From the NCBI RefSeq assembly GCF_002008315.2, contig NZ_MVDG02000001.1, positions 558,001-622,000 on the forward strand: 64,000 nucleotides of DNA. The letters run 5' to 3'. The position numbers were made by a program, and so were the translations under genes. The notes under the pieces were generated by a model. That model searched no databases and had not been told where the DNA came from. It saw only the letters and a program-made list of their open reading frames with translations. The DNA comes from Arthrobacter sp. KBS0703. GTDB taxonomy: Bacteria; Actinomycetota; Actinomycetes; Actinomycetales; Micrococcaceae. Positions 18,219-25,947 of the stretch are shown one piece after another. The stretch's first letter is position 1. The number at the start of each line of letters is the position of its first letter.

Positions 18219-18968
18219 TTACGGCTGCGCGGGGTTGGTCCGCAGTTCCTGCGCCACGGTGGCGACGTAGCGGGTGTGGTTCCAGCCGCGGAGCGCGGCC
18301 TTGACGGTGCCCTGGTCGAGCGGGATGTCCTTGCTCTGCAGGACAGCCACCAGGGTGGCGTTCACGACGTCGTCCCACAGGAATCGGGCGTCCTCGCGGT
18401 CAATGCGGGTCGGCAGGCTGCCGGGGTCCACGGTCCGGCCCAGCTTCCGCTGGATGGGGCGTGTACCCAGGTAGATGCCCAAGACGATGACCAGCGAGAT
18501 CAGGGGAGGGGCTTTCGTCGCGGCAAGACCGATCACGATGACCAACATGGCCACACTGAGTCCGATCGACATGAGCGACGCAGCCAGTTGCCGCATGAGG
18601 GTGCCGTCCATCTGGGCTTCCTCGATAACGGCTTCTGTGTACGCAGTCTTGGCGCCACGCATCCACACCGCCGGGGAGTCCAGGCGCTTGGCGACGGTGG
18701 CCTCGGCTTCCTTGAGCTCCTCGGGGTGGTCTGCCCGCAGCCCGGAGATTATTTCGGCGTCGGCGTGGTTGTACTTGTCGAGGACGAAGCGGTGCTGCAC
18801 AGCCAGCTTCAGTTCGGCAGCGTCCAGCAGTGCAGCGGCGTCCGCCGTCTGCCCGACCCGGATGAGGTTCGGGGCGGTGGCAACCGAAACTTGGGCCAGG
18901 CCGGTGGTGCGGATGCCGTATCGCGGCGAGCCGTCAGCCAACATGTACTCGGAGTTGTTGCGGATCAT
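18219..18968 (-). CDS. Two-helix membrane protein, 'DGSPRYG' paralog B
   Basis: 249 residues. It starts M-I-R-N-N-S-E-Y-M-L-A-D-G-S-P-R-Y-G and, like paralog A, has a helical N-terminal domain, a central hydrophobic pair (SIGLSVAMLVIVIGLAA and ISLVIVLGIYLG) and a C-terminal D-D-V-V-N-A-T-L-V-A-V-L-Q-S-K. Start overlaps the upstream gene as ATGA. The conserved C-terminal domain (L-D-x-x-T-x-x-A-x-x-R-G-W) may face the cytoplasm. Function unknown. Confidence 0.7.
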   Translation of the reverse strand: MIRNNSEYMLADGSPRYGIRTTGLAQVSVATAPNLIRVGQTADAAALLDAAELKLAVQHRFVLDKYNHADAEIISGLRADHPEELKEAEATVAKRLDSPAVWMRGAKTAYTEAVIEEAQMDGTLMRQLAASLMSIGLSVAMLVIVIGLAATKAPPLISLVIVLGIYLGTRPIQRKLGRTVDPGSLPTRIDREDARFLWDDVVNATLVAVLQSKDIPLDQGTVKAALRGWNHTRYVATVAQELRTNPAQP

Positions 18969-19345
18969 GCAGCCACCTGCTCCGCCTTGGCCCGGGCCTC
19001 CCGCGCTTCTTGGGCGGTGGCCGGGCTGTACCCGGTGAGCGCGTTGACTGTGAGGCCGACGAGGATGTCCCTGTCGGTGCCGCCGACAGTCAGGTGGCGG
19101 TGGATCGCCTCAAGGCCGCGGGTGTGGCGCTTGAGCTCCTCAGCGAAGCGCTGATCCGAGCCAGTGCCGGCCGCCGAATTGCGCAGCGCACTGCCAGCCA
19201 GGCGGAGCATGAATTCGGTGTCGTTACCGCCGGCGAGCAGGTGGTTCTGGATGCCGGTCAGGGCCCGCGACTGCAAATGAAGTCTGGCGTTCTGGCGCGC
19301 AGCTGGGACCTGGGCGGGTGAAGGGACAGCTGTCAGAGTGCTCAT
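18965..19345 (-). CDS. Hypothetical soluble protein of the DGSPRYG operon
   Basis: 126 residues, mostly helical by composition, rich in Ala and Arg. Internal repeat-like segments L-L-A-G-G-N-D-T-E-F-M-L-R-L and L-T-V-G-G-T-D-R-D-I-L-V-G-L are about 47 residues apart, suggesting a duplicated helical unit. Overlaps both neighbours by four bases (ATGA), so tightly coupled. No known family. Confidence 0.65.
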   Translation of the reverse strand: MSTLTAVPSPAQVPAARQNARLHLQSRALTGIQNHLLAGGNDTEFMLRLAGSALRNSAAGTGSDQRFAEELKRHTRGLEAIHRHLTVGGTDRDILVGLTVNALTGYSPATAQEAREARAKAEQVAA

Positions 19346-19620
19346 GATTCATCCTCGTCTTCGTCGGGGTTGTAGGGGCCGGCGGACAGGATCAGCTGCG
19401 GCCAGGTGGGGTCCGTTTGGATGCCTTCGAGGGAAACCTGCGTGGAGACCCCGCTCAGACGGGCGGAGTCGCGGGCCTCGGCGAGCCGGGCCGCCAGGAG
19501 ATCCTGGTTGGCGCGGACCATGGCGAGGAAAGGCTCCGCGTCATTCGCCGTCTGGTCTTCGTTGGTGTACTCGAACGCGAAGGTGATCTTCTCGAGGAAT
19601 TGTTCGAAGTTGGCGCTCAT
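19342..19620 (-). CDS. Hypothetical acidic protein, first gene of the operon
   Basis: 92 residues, M-S-A-N-F-E-Q-F-L-E-K-I, acidic throughout and ending D-E-D-E-D-E-S. The stop overlaps the next start. No clear ribosome site precedes the ATG at 19620. The sequence right upstream is the truncated beginning of the divergent nucleotidyltransferase, so the true start or the native 5' region may have been lost by rearrangement. Confidence 0.55.
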   Translation of the reverse strand: MSANFEQFLEKITFAFEYTNEDQTANDAEPFLAMVRANQDLLAARLAEARDSARLSGVSTQVSLEGIQTDPTWPQLILSAGPYNPDEDEDES

Positions 19621-19647
19621 GGCCACGTTCATTCCATCGACATCGAG

Positions 19648-21054
19648 GTGTACGGGCTCTCCAAAGATGAGGTCCGGAAGGCCCTGCCCGGGGACGTGAA
19701 TGAATTTGGCCCGTCCTTCGGGGTCTTCAACACCTCCCTCAACGGCCAGGACTTCGACGTCGCATTGCCCCGCCAGGACAACAAGACCGGCGACGGCCAC
19801 CGTGGCTTCGTCGTCGAGACCGACCCGAACATGCCCTTCGATGTCGCCTTCGCCCGGCGCGACTTCACCATGAACGCAATGGGCTGGGATGCGGAATCCG
19901 GCGAGCTCGTGGATCCGCTCGGCGGCCGCGCCGACCTCGAAGCCGGCATCCTTCGCCACACCGGAGACAAGTTCCAGGAAGACCCTCTAAGGGTGCTCCG
20001 CGGTGTCCAATTCGCTGGCCGATTCAACATGGAGCTTGCCCCGGAGACGGCCGAGCTGTGCCGGGAGATGGCGCCGGCGTTCCACGAACTGCACAAGGAC
20101 GGCATCTGGAAGCAGTTCCGTAAGCTGAGCGCCGAAGGAACCCACATCTCCAAGGCGCTCGAGGCCCTGCACACCTCCGGCTGGGAGCAGCATTTTCCTG
20201 GCCTGGCGGCGACCCGCGGGGTCCCCCAGGATTTGACCTGGCATCCGGAAGGGCCCGTGCATGTCCACCTCGGGATGGCGGGTGACCAGGCGGCACGGAT
20301 CGCCCGCCGTGACGGCCTCGATGAAGAGGAGACGTCCATCCTGGTCCTGGCCGCGATGACCCACGACTTCGGCAAGGCTCATTCCACGAAGATCGACGAA
20401 GACGGCAGGATCACCTCCGGCGGCCACCACGAAACGGGGGTCGCCCCGGCCAAAGACTTCCTGGAGCGCATCGGCGCCCCGCAGCGGTTCCACGAGAAGA
20501 TCCTTCCGCTGATCCGGGAGCACATGTGCCACAACCCCGGCGGCGAGGCCACGGTCAGCGCCTCCGCGGTCCGCCGGCTGCTGCAGCGGCTGGATAACGC
20601 CGGCGGCGGTCCCACCCTGAAGCAGTGGGCGCAGCTGGTGGAGGCGGACAAAGCCGGCCGCGGTGAAGGGGCCAGGCGCGGCAGGAACTATCTGCCTGAC
20701 TGGCTAGCCATCGCGGACCGGATCGGCAACGAGAAGGCTGTCGGCAAGGCAATGCTCAAGGGCCAGCACCTGGCCGAGGCAGGAATCCCGCGCGGACCGA
20801 TGTGGGCGATCATCGTGACCCAGTCCGAGGAAGCCCAGGACGACGGTGCGTTCGCGGACGAGGAAGGCGCCAGGGAGTGGTTCGCGGCCAACCGCGACGC
20901 CATCATGAAGGAGACGACCCGGCGCCTGCAGAAAGCCCAGGCAGCGTCCGAGAAGAAGAAGGCCGCGATGGCGATTGCATTGAAAGCGCGGCAGGAGGAG
21001 CAGAAGGCTGCGGCGCGGGCTGCCAAGGCGGCCAGACAGGCGGCTGGATCCTAA
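19648..21054 (+). CDS. CCA-adding / poly(A) polymerase-like nucleotidyltransferase with HD domain, N-terminally truncated
   Basis: Resembles bacterial tRNA nucleotidyltransferase fused to an HD domain. Present: V-Y-G-L-S-K-D-E-V, F-G-P-S-F-G-V-F-N, A-R-R-D-F-T-M-N-A-M-G-W-D, G-G-R-A-D-L-E-A-G-I-L-R-H, then the HD motif M-T-H-D-F-G-K-A-H and E-H-M-C-H. Missing: the N-terminal G-G-x-V-R-D and the first aspartate of the catalytic pair. The frame runs back into a region antisense to the neighbouring operon gene with no good start (GTG at 19648 is only a candidate). A Lys/Ala-rich tail closes the protein. Probably non-functional or misassembled at about 19,620. Confidence 0.75.
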   Translation: MYGLSKDEVRKALPGDVNEFGPSFGVFNTSLNGQDFDVALPRQDNKTGDGHRGFVVETDPNMPFDVAFARRDFTMNAMGWDAESGELVDPLGGRADLEAGILRHTGDKFQEDPLRVLRGVQFAGRFNMELAPETAELCREMAPAFHELHKDGIWKQFRKLSAEGTHISKALEALHTSGWEQHFPGLAATRGVPQDLTWHPEGPVHVHLGMAGDQAARIARRDGLDEEETSILVLAAMTHDFGKAHSTKIDEDGRITSGGHHETGVAPAKDFLERIGAPQRFHEKILPLIREHMCHNPGGEATVSASAVRRLLQRLDNAGGGPTLKQWAQLVEADKAGRGEGARRGRNYLPDWLAIADRIGNEKAVGKAMLKGQHLAEAGIPRGPMWAIIVTQSEEAQDDGAFADEEGAREWFAANRDAIMKETTRRLQKAQAASEKKKAAMAIALKARQEEQKAAARAAKAARQAAGS

Positions 21055-21070
21055 GGGTGAAGACAAATGA

Positions 21071-21104
21071 AAAGACTGGCCTGCCGATTGGCGGGCCAGT
21101 CTTT
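21071..21104. terminator. Bidirectional terminator
   Basis: Perfect 11-bp stem AAAGACTGGCC / GGCCAGTCTTT with a 12-nt loop and T/A tracts on both sides, between convergent nucleotidyltransferase and cold-shock genes. Confidence 0.85.
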
Positions 21105-21115
21105 CGTAGAAGCCG

Positions 21116-21319
21116 TTAGAGCGGCTGGATGTTCTCTGCCTGCGGACCCTTGGGGCCCTGCGTAACGTCGAACTGAACCTTCTGGTTCTCGTCGAGGGAG
21201 CGGTAACCGCTGGAGGCGATTGCCGAATAGTGTGCGAACACGTCAGCGCTTCCGTCGTCCGGGGCGATGAAACCAAAGCCCTTTTCGGAGTTGAACCACT
21301 TGACCGTACCTGTTGCCAT
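21116..21319 (-). CDS. Cold shock protein (CspA family)
   Basis: 67-residue nucleic-acid chaperone: [18 protein letters not shown] (RNP1), D-V-F-A-H-Y-S-A-I (RNP2), ending [10 protein letters not shown]. Full-length and intact. It acts by melting RNA or DNA secondary structure. A copy within accessory DNA is common on actinobacterial plasmids and phages. Confidence 0.95.
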   Translation of the reverse strand: MATGTVKWFNSEKGFGFIAPDDGSADVFAHYSAIASSGYRSLDENQKVQFDVTQGPKGPQAENIQPL

Positions 21320-21453
21320 GCTGTTTTCCTTCACGGGTCGCTGGCCGGTTCCGCTCTTCGGATTACCGTCCCAGCCACTCACAAGCTCGAGCCTATGTGT
21401 CCGATCCGGCTCCCGGCAAGGGATTGCGTCAGAAGCGGAAACCGGTAGGTCCG

Positions 21454-21858
21454 CTACTCGAGGAAGTCGCCGATGATGTGGACCCAACCGGACCCGGCGC
21501 GGAACACGACAGCTGCCTTGCACCTGTTGCACCACCACTGGCCCTTGAACCAGCGACGATCGGTGGCGCCCCGGCAGGAGCTGATGTCGGGGTTGTCGCC
21601 ATCTGTTGCGGCCTGGACCAGTGCAGCGAGCATGCTGTGCACGTCGGCCTCGTAGGTGTCGAGGGCATGGAGGTCACGCAGCTCGCATCCCGGACCGTCC
21701 AGGCACGTGTCGTCATGAAGTCGGCGGGCAATTGTGATGACCGCTTGGCTGTTGACGGTGATGGTCAGAACAGGAGCACAGGCCTCCACGAGGAATGCTT
21801 CTGTGGCCGGACGGTCTGCAAACGAATCGCCGATCAGGTCGTTCATCATGGCGGTCAT
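21454..21858 (-). CDS. Hypothetical protein with a possible C-terminal zinc site
   Basis: 134 residues, M-T-A-M-M-N-D-L-I. The C-terminal part has cysteines arranged C-R-G-A...W-W-C-N-R-C within a Trp-rich context, which could bind zinc. AGGAG lies upstream of the ATG at 21858. The repeated CCGCACACAT element is found 42 bases upstream, giving a short leader. Function unknown. Confidence 0.6.
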   Translation of the reverse strand: MTAMMNDLIGDSFADRPATEAFLVEACAPVLTITVNSQAVITIARRLHDDTCLDGPGCELRDLHALDTYEADVHSMLAALVQAATDGDNPDISSCRGATDRRWFKGQWWCNRCKAAVVFRAGSGWVHIIGDFLE

Positions 21859-21900
21859 TGGTACTCCTGGTGCTCTTGGTGTTCCTGCTACTTACCATCT

Positions 21901-21930
21901 ATGTGTGCGGCATCACAGAAAGAGCCACCC
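21901..21930 (-). promoter_or_regulatory. Element-type promoter, longer leader
   Basis: On the minus strand GGGTGG, 14 bases, CCGCACACAT; 42 bases before the ATG at 21858. Confidence 0.5.
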
Positions 21931-21948
21931 GATTTCAGGTGAGGTGTC

Positions 21949-21978
21949 GGGAAGTCCGATCCGCTCCTCCGCACACAT
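21949..21978 (+). promoter_or_regulatory. Element-type promoter
   Basis: GGGAAG, 14 bases, CCGCACACAT, ending 7 bases before the ATG at 21986 (Thg1-like gene). No ribosome-binding site lies in the gap. Confidence 0.6.
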
Positions 21979-21985
21979 GGCGCGC

Positions 21986-22500
21986 ATGACAACCACAGCG
22001 CCCGAAACGCCCACCCTGACGATGAAAGATCTGGAGCGGCAGTATCGCACTGTCCTGCCGGCAAAGAGTTACGCCGTCATCCGTGTGGACGGCAAAGGGC
22101 TTCTCCAAGTACACCAAGGGGCTGCAACGCCCGTTCGATGCGAAGTTCACCGCTGACATGCAGGCCACAGCCCTGTTCCTGTGCGAGAACATCGACGGTG
22201 CGCACTTCGCCTACACCCAAAGCGACGAGATCTCCGTGATCATCTCCGATCTGGCAGGCAGCAACTCCCAGCAGTGGTTCGGCGGGCAGGTCCAGAAGAT
22301 CGTCTCCACGTCAGCCGCCCTGGCCACAGCGAAGTTCAACCGGCTCCGGCCCGAGGTGGAGAACCTCGCCTTCTTCGACGGACGCACGCACCACCTCAAC
22401 GGCCCCGGCGGCGTCCTGGAGTACCTGCAGTGGCGCCAGGCAGATGCCATGAAGAACAGCGTCGGCATGCTCGCCTCCCACCACTTCAGCCACCGGGCAC
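21986..22500 (+). pseudogene. Thg1-like tRNA(His) guanylyltransferase, frameshifted and 3'-truncated
   Basis: Thg1-family enzymes add nucleotides 3'-to-5' to tRNA ends. The N-terminal M-K-D-L-E...Y-A-V-I-R-V-D-G-K continues, after a one-base slip at about 22,093-22,099 (AAAGGG), as G-F-S-K-Y-T-K-G-L-Q-R-P-F-D. Then come Y-T-Q-S-D-E-I-S (the catalytic carboxylate region), F-N-R-L-R, F-F-D-G-R, W-R-Q-A-D-A-M-K-N-S-V and A-S-H-H-F-S-H-R-A-L. After about 22,500 family similarity ends and the sequence becomes the 3' end of an opposite-strand gene. Either a decayed gene or a misjoin plus a base error. Confidence 0.75.
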
Positions 22501-22504
22501 TGAC

Positions 22505-22942
22505 CGGGGCGGCCAACGCGAGGATGCCTTCGCGGGCCTGCCGGTCGAGCCGGTCCTTTGCCGCCACATGCCGGCGGAGTCCCTGGACCACGGCCGCGCC
22601 GCCCGGGCGGCTCAGGCCGGTGAACTCCAGCGGTACGGCGCCGATGTGCAAGGTCAGCGTGCCGAGGCCGAGGACTGTATGCCATTGCACGAGAGCTATG
22701 CGGTCCAGTCCGATGTCCTCGTTGACCCTCCAGATGAGGCCATGGCAGAGGAACAGGAACCGGGTGTCGGTGATGACCGCCAACCCGAAGCAACCCTGAT
22801 ACCGGCACTGGGCCATGGCGGCTACCGTTTCGTCCGGTGAGAGCAGGGACTCCAGCTGGCGCAGCTCCCGCCCGCTTCCAAGGGAAAATCTGGCGCTGGC
22901 GCGTGCGGCGGTTATGTCGGGACGGAGTGTGGGCGCGGCCAT
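22505..22942 (-). CDS. Bacterial PH-domain-like protein, 3' end lost
   Basis: Starts M-A-A-P-T-L-R-P-D. Core L-E-S-L-L-S-P-D-E-T-V, then Y-Q-G-C-F-G-L-A-V-I-T-D-T-R-F-L-F-L, then W-H-T-V-L-G-L-G-T-L-T-L-H-I-G, resembling the bPH domain of short, membrane- or stress-associated proteins. The frame formally runs on to 22211, but from about 22,500 it is only the antisense of the Thg1-like gene, so the native C terminus is missing. A 7-bp palindrome lies 17 bases upstream of the start. Confidence 0.55.
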
Positions 22943-22959
22943 GGAAGTCTCTGTTCTGT

Positions 22960-22976
22960 CGGGTAGTTGCTACCCG
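22960..22976. promoter_or_regulatory. Palindromic operator-like site
   Basis: Perfect inverted repeat CGGGTAG-TTG-CTACCCG, 17 bases upstream of the PH-domain gene and about 29 bases from the signal peptidase stop. Could be a repressor site or a short hairpin. Confidence 0.45.
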
Positions 22977-23004
22977 GAGACTTGCGCAGATAGTGCCGGG
23001 CAGG

Positions 23005-23616
23005 CTAGACGCTGGCTGCAGTTGCTTTCTTCTTCGCCGTCCGGCGGCCGGGGAGGAGTTCGCGGGCGAACAGGAAGATCCCGTAGCTGACGAGCCCGAC
23101 GGCCAGAATGCTGGGGAGTGATGCAACCCCGGCGTGGAAGGCCAGGAGCCGCAGCGCCCCGGCGAAGGGGACGTAGTAGTCCATCTTGCCGATGATCTGC
23201 TCCGGCCGTACCGGCTTGTCAGGGGCCGGGTTCGCGTCACCCTGGACAATGACTTCCGTTGCATGGCCGTCCGCTGATTTCACGTCGATGACCCGGTGCG
23301 TGATCGGGATGCCACCCGTGATGTTGTCGTCGGGCTGGTAGGCGATGACGTCCCCGACTTTGAGGGTGTCCGCGTCGACCGGGTGATAGATCAGGATGTG
23401 CCCAGGCGGCAGGTTCGGTGCCATTGACCCGGTCATGACCGTCAGGGCCGTCCCTCCGGTCACGGCAGGCAGGACGGCGCAAACGCCGACCAGAGCCATC
23501 GCCACGACGAAGGCTACGGTGATTCCGAGGTCGATCAGGCGGCTGCCAAAGCGTGGGTTTGGGGAGCCTGTGGCGGGAGCTGCTTCGGTCGGTTCGGGAC
23601 GTGTCGTAGTCGTCAT
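23005..23616 (-). CDS. Signal peptidase I, ER/archaeal (SipW-like) type
   Basis: 203-residue membrane protease of family S26. An N-terminal helix (VAFVVAMALVGVCAVLPAV) is followed by the catalytic serine in V-M-T-G-S-M-A-P-N. The general base is a histidine in I-T-H-R-V-I, not the lysine of ordinary bacterial enzymes, which places it with the ER-type/SipW group. A C-terminal helix (LAVGLVSYGIFLFA) and a basic tail end the protein. Within the element it could process a specific surface or exported protein. The start has the CCGCACACAT element 7 bases upstream. Confidence 0.9.
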   Translation of the reverse strand: MTTTTRPEPTEAAPATGSPNPRFGSRLIDLGITVAFVVAMALVGVCAVLPAVTGGTALTVMTGSMAPNLPPGHILIYHPVDADTLKVGDVIAYQPDDNITGGIPITHRVIDVKSADGHATEVIVQGDANPAPDKPVRPEQIIGKMDYYVPFAGALRLLAFHAGVASLPSILAVGLVSYGIFLFARELLPGRRTAKKKATAASV

Positions 23617-23623
23617 GGGGGGA

Positions 23624-23653
23624 ATGTGTGCGGAGGGGCTACGACTCCTGCCC
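23624..23653 (-). promoter_or_regulatory. Element-type promoter
   Basis: Minus strand GGGCAG, 14 bases, CCGCACACAT, ending 7 bases before the ATG at 23616. Confidence 0.6.
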
Positions 23654-23662
23654 GCCCACCTA

Positions 23663-24733
23663 TCAGTCGACCGGCGCAGGCGCCGGCGGATTTATCGCTT
23701 CCGCGTCCAGCCTATCCCGGACGCTTTGGGGCATCGTGGAGCAGGAGTCCTTGCCGCGCTGGGCCGCGTGGTCAGAGGCCATATCCGTGATGCCCACGGT
23801 CGCGATGGCGGCCTTCATTCCGCCCATGCCTTCGAGCTGCCGGGCAAGCCAGACGTTGGCGGCACCGTTCACCAGGTTCTTCACCGCCGGGTGGGCGTCC
23901 GGGCCGAGGTCGATGCCTCCGTGCGGGGCGCGCCGCACCAGGTCCGGCAGGGGCAGCACTCCCTGAAGCTGCCAGGCGTTGTACTCATACATGGCCCACG
24001 GAGGCGTGTCGAAGTAGTACCAGCTGGCGGCGCAGATGCCGTACAGGCCGGGGCCGAACTGCGCGTAGTTCAGGTACAGCTCGAGCATCCGCTGGTCAGA
24101 GAGGGTGTAGCTGTACTGGGTGGAGAGGCCAGCCTCCAGTGCCTTACGGATCGCGGTCGGATTCTCCCTCTCCTCCCACAGGAACATGTTTTTGAGCAGC
24201 TGCTGCGGGATGGTGGACCCGCTCGGGTCAGGCTCTCCCCGCCGGTACGCCTCCGCGCGGGCCATGAGGTCTTCCCAGTCGAAGGCGCCGGCACGGGAGC
24301 CGAGCTGCTGGTCTTCGTGGGCGATGGTGGCGGCCACCATGAAACGGCTGATGTGGTCCAAACCGACGTACTCGTAGATGACGCCATGCCGGGACTGGAG
24401 CATGTAGGCGGTCCGCGAGGGAGTGAAACCGGCAGCGATGGCGAACGCCAGAATCTGAAGGACAAGTACGGGGGCGAGCAGGACGGCGAGGGTCCGCCAC
24501 AACCACCGCAGCTTCCTCCTTTTCTTCTTCTTCGCAGGCGGCTGTGCTTCGGGTCCCGTAGCGGGCGGAGGCCCCGGACTAGGAGCCGGCGGCGGAGGAG
24601 AGGCAGGCCGCGGGGCGAGCGGCTCGGTCATTCCCGACGGCGGCAGCGGGGCAACAGTCACGGGTGGGGATCCGGCCGGCCGCAAGCCCTCGAACGGCAC
24701 CGGTTCGATCCTGGTCGGTGTCTGAAAGTCCAT
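23663..24733 (-). CDS. GT51 family peptidoglycan glycosyltransferase (monofunctional)
   Basis: 356 residues. A Pro-rich cytoplasmic N terminus precedes a K/R cluster and one membrane helix (LAVLLAPVLVLQILAFAIAAG). The glycosyltransferase domain shows the catalytic Glu in T-I-A-H-E-D-Q-Q-L, then G-S-T-I-P-Q-Q-L-L-K-N-M-F-L, then L-E-L-Y-L-N-Y-A-Q-F-G-P-G-L-Y-G-I. No transpeptidase domain follows. It polymerises lipid II outside the membrane; on a mobile element it could locally remodel the wall, for example for DNA transfer, which is inference. Start M-D-F-Q-T-P at 24733. Confidence 0.85.
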   Translation of the reverse strand: MDFQTPTRIEPVPFEGLRPAGSPPVTVAPLPPSGMTEPLAPRPASPPPPAPSPGPPPATGPEAQPPAKKKKRRKLRWLWRTLAVLLAPVLVLQILAFAIAAGFTPSRTAYMLQSRHGVIYEYVGLDHISRFMVAATIAHEDQQLGSRAGAFDWEDLMARAEAYRRGEPDPSGSTIPQQLLKNMFLWEERENPTAIRKALEAGLSTQYSYTLSDQRMLELYLNYAQFGPGLYGICAASWYYFDTPPWAMYEYNAWQLQGVLPLPDLVRRAPHGGIDLGPDAHPAVKNLVNGAANVWLARQLEGMGGMKAAIATVGITDMASDHAAQRGKDSCSTMPQSVRDRLDAEAINPPAPAPVD

Positions 24734-24946
24734 CGGCCCGTCCCCACTGTTGATGCAGCTGTCCCCTTGGCGGCTCAAGGGAGTGAGGAAAGTCTACGAT
24801 CCGGCTTATCTCCATGCCTATGGATATGCCCTCTTCAAGGCTCTGACAATCTCCGGCAACACCTTCCCTCACGCCGTCAAGACATCTGACCGTCTGCGTA
24901 ACAAGGAGCTGACCTGCGGCTACGCATGTTTACTGGGTGTGGGGGC

Positions 24947-24976
24947 GGGGAGTGCTGTGTCCGACTCCGCACACAT
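24947..24976 (+). promoter_or_regulatory. Element-type promoter
   Basis: GGGGAG, 14 bases, CCGCACACAT, ending 6 bases before a short upstream reading frame (24983) that leads into the ABC transporter. Confidence 0.6.
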
Positions 24977-24982
24977 GGACCG

Positions 24983-25021
24983 ATGACGTCCGCCCGCCCC
25001 CGAAAGAAAGCTGCACCATGA
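24983..25021 (+). CDS. 12-codon leader peptide coupled to ABC transporter
   Basis: ATG at 24983 lies 6 bases after the promoter-like element and encodes M-T-S-A-R-P-R-K-K-A-A-P. Its TGA overlaps the ATG of the ATPase gene (CCATGA). If transcription begins at this ATG, the leader would be read from a leaderless mRNA and deliver ribosomes to the ATPase start, which has no strong ribosome site. Confidence 0.4.
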   Translation: MTSARPRKKAAP

Positions 25022-25947
25022 TCGAGGCTCACGGCCTGACCAAGCGGTACGGAAAACGCATCGCCGTCGACGACATCACCTTCACCGTCCAACCAGGCCA
25101 GGTCACCGGATTCCTGGGGCCCAACGGCGCCGGAAAATCCACCACCATGCGCATGATCCTGGGACTGGACCGGCCCACCGCCGGCCAGGTCCTGGTCAAC
25201 GGCCGCCCCTACGCCCAGCATCGGGCGCCCCTGCGCGAAGTCGGCGCCCTGCTGGATGCGAAAGCAGTCCACCCGGCCCGCAGCGCCGCCAAGCACCTGT
25301 CCGTCCTGGCAGCCACGCATGGCATCCGCCGCAGCCGCGTGCAGGAAGTCATGTCGATGACCGGCATCTCCGATGTCGCCCGCAAACGCGTCAAGGGGTT
25401 CTCCCTGGGCATGGGCCAGCGCCTCGGTATTGCCGCGGCTCTCCTCGGCGACCCGAAGACCGTTATTTTCGACGAGCCGGTGAACGGTCTGGACCCTGAG
25501 GGCGTTCAGTGGGTCCGCAACCTGGCCCGGCACCTTGCCTCAGAAGGCCGGGCTGTCTTCCTCTCCTCGCACCTGATGAGCGAGATGTCCCAGACCGCGG
25601 ACCACCTCATCGTCATCGGCCGCGGCCGGATCATCGCCGACGCACCCGTGGCCGAGATCCTCGCCCACGGCCAGGACAGGACCCTGGTCCGCAGCGACCG
25701 TGCCGACCTTCTTCAGGCTGGCCTCGCAGCCGAAGGGATCTCCTTCCGCGAGATCGAGCCCGGCCACCTGGAAGTCACCGGCGCCGAGCCGCGGCGGATC
25801 GCCTGGATTGCCCGCGAGCAGGAGGCACTGATCTACGAGCTGGTCCCGGTCCGGGCAACGCTCGAAGAGGCGTACATGGAACTGACCCGAGACGACGTTG
25901 AATACCGCTCCGCCGTACTGGCCGGGGCAGGAGGGGGAACCCGATGA
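25018..25947 (+). CDS. ABC transporter ATP-binding protein
   Basis: 309 residues. Walker A G-P-N-G-A-G-K-S-T-T, a degenerate signature F-S-L-G-M-G-Q-R, Walker B V-I-F-D-E-P-V-N-G-L-D-P and H-loop S-S-H-L. The C-terminal extension of about 90 residues (domain after residue 215) is usual for exporter-type drug or bacteriocin-immunity ATPases (BcrA/CcmA-like). Overlaps the permease gene by four bases. Likely exports an antibiotic, lipid or peptide; substrate unknown. Confidence 0.93.
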   Translation: MIEAHGLTKRYGKRIAVDDITFTVQPGQVTGFLGPNGAGKSTTMRMILGLDRPTAGQVLVNGRPYAQHRAPLREVGALLDAKAVHPARSAAKHLSVLAATHGIRRSRVQEVMSMTGISDVARKRVKGFSLGMGQRLGIAAALLGDPKTVIFDEPVNGLDPEGVQWVRNLARHLASEGRAVFLSSHLMSEMSQTADHLIVIGRGRIIADAPVAEILAHGQDRTLVRSDRADLLQAGLAAEGISFREIEPGHLEVTGAEPRRIAWIAREQEALIYELVPVRATLEEAYMELTRDDVEYRSAVLAGAGGGTR

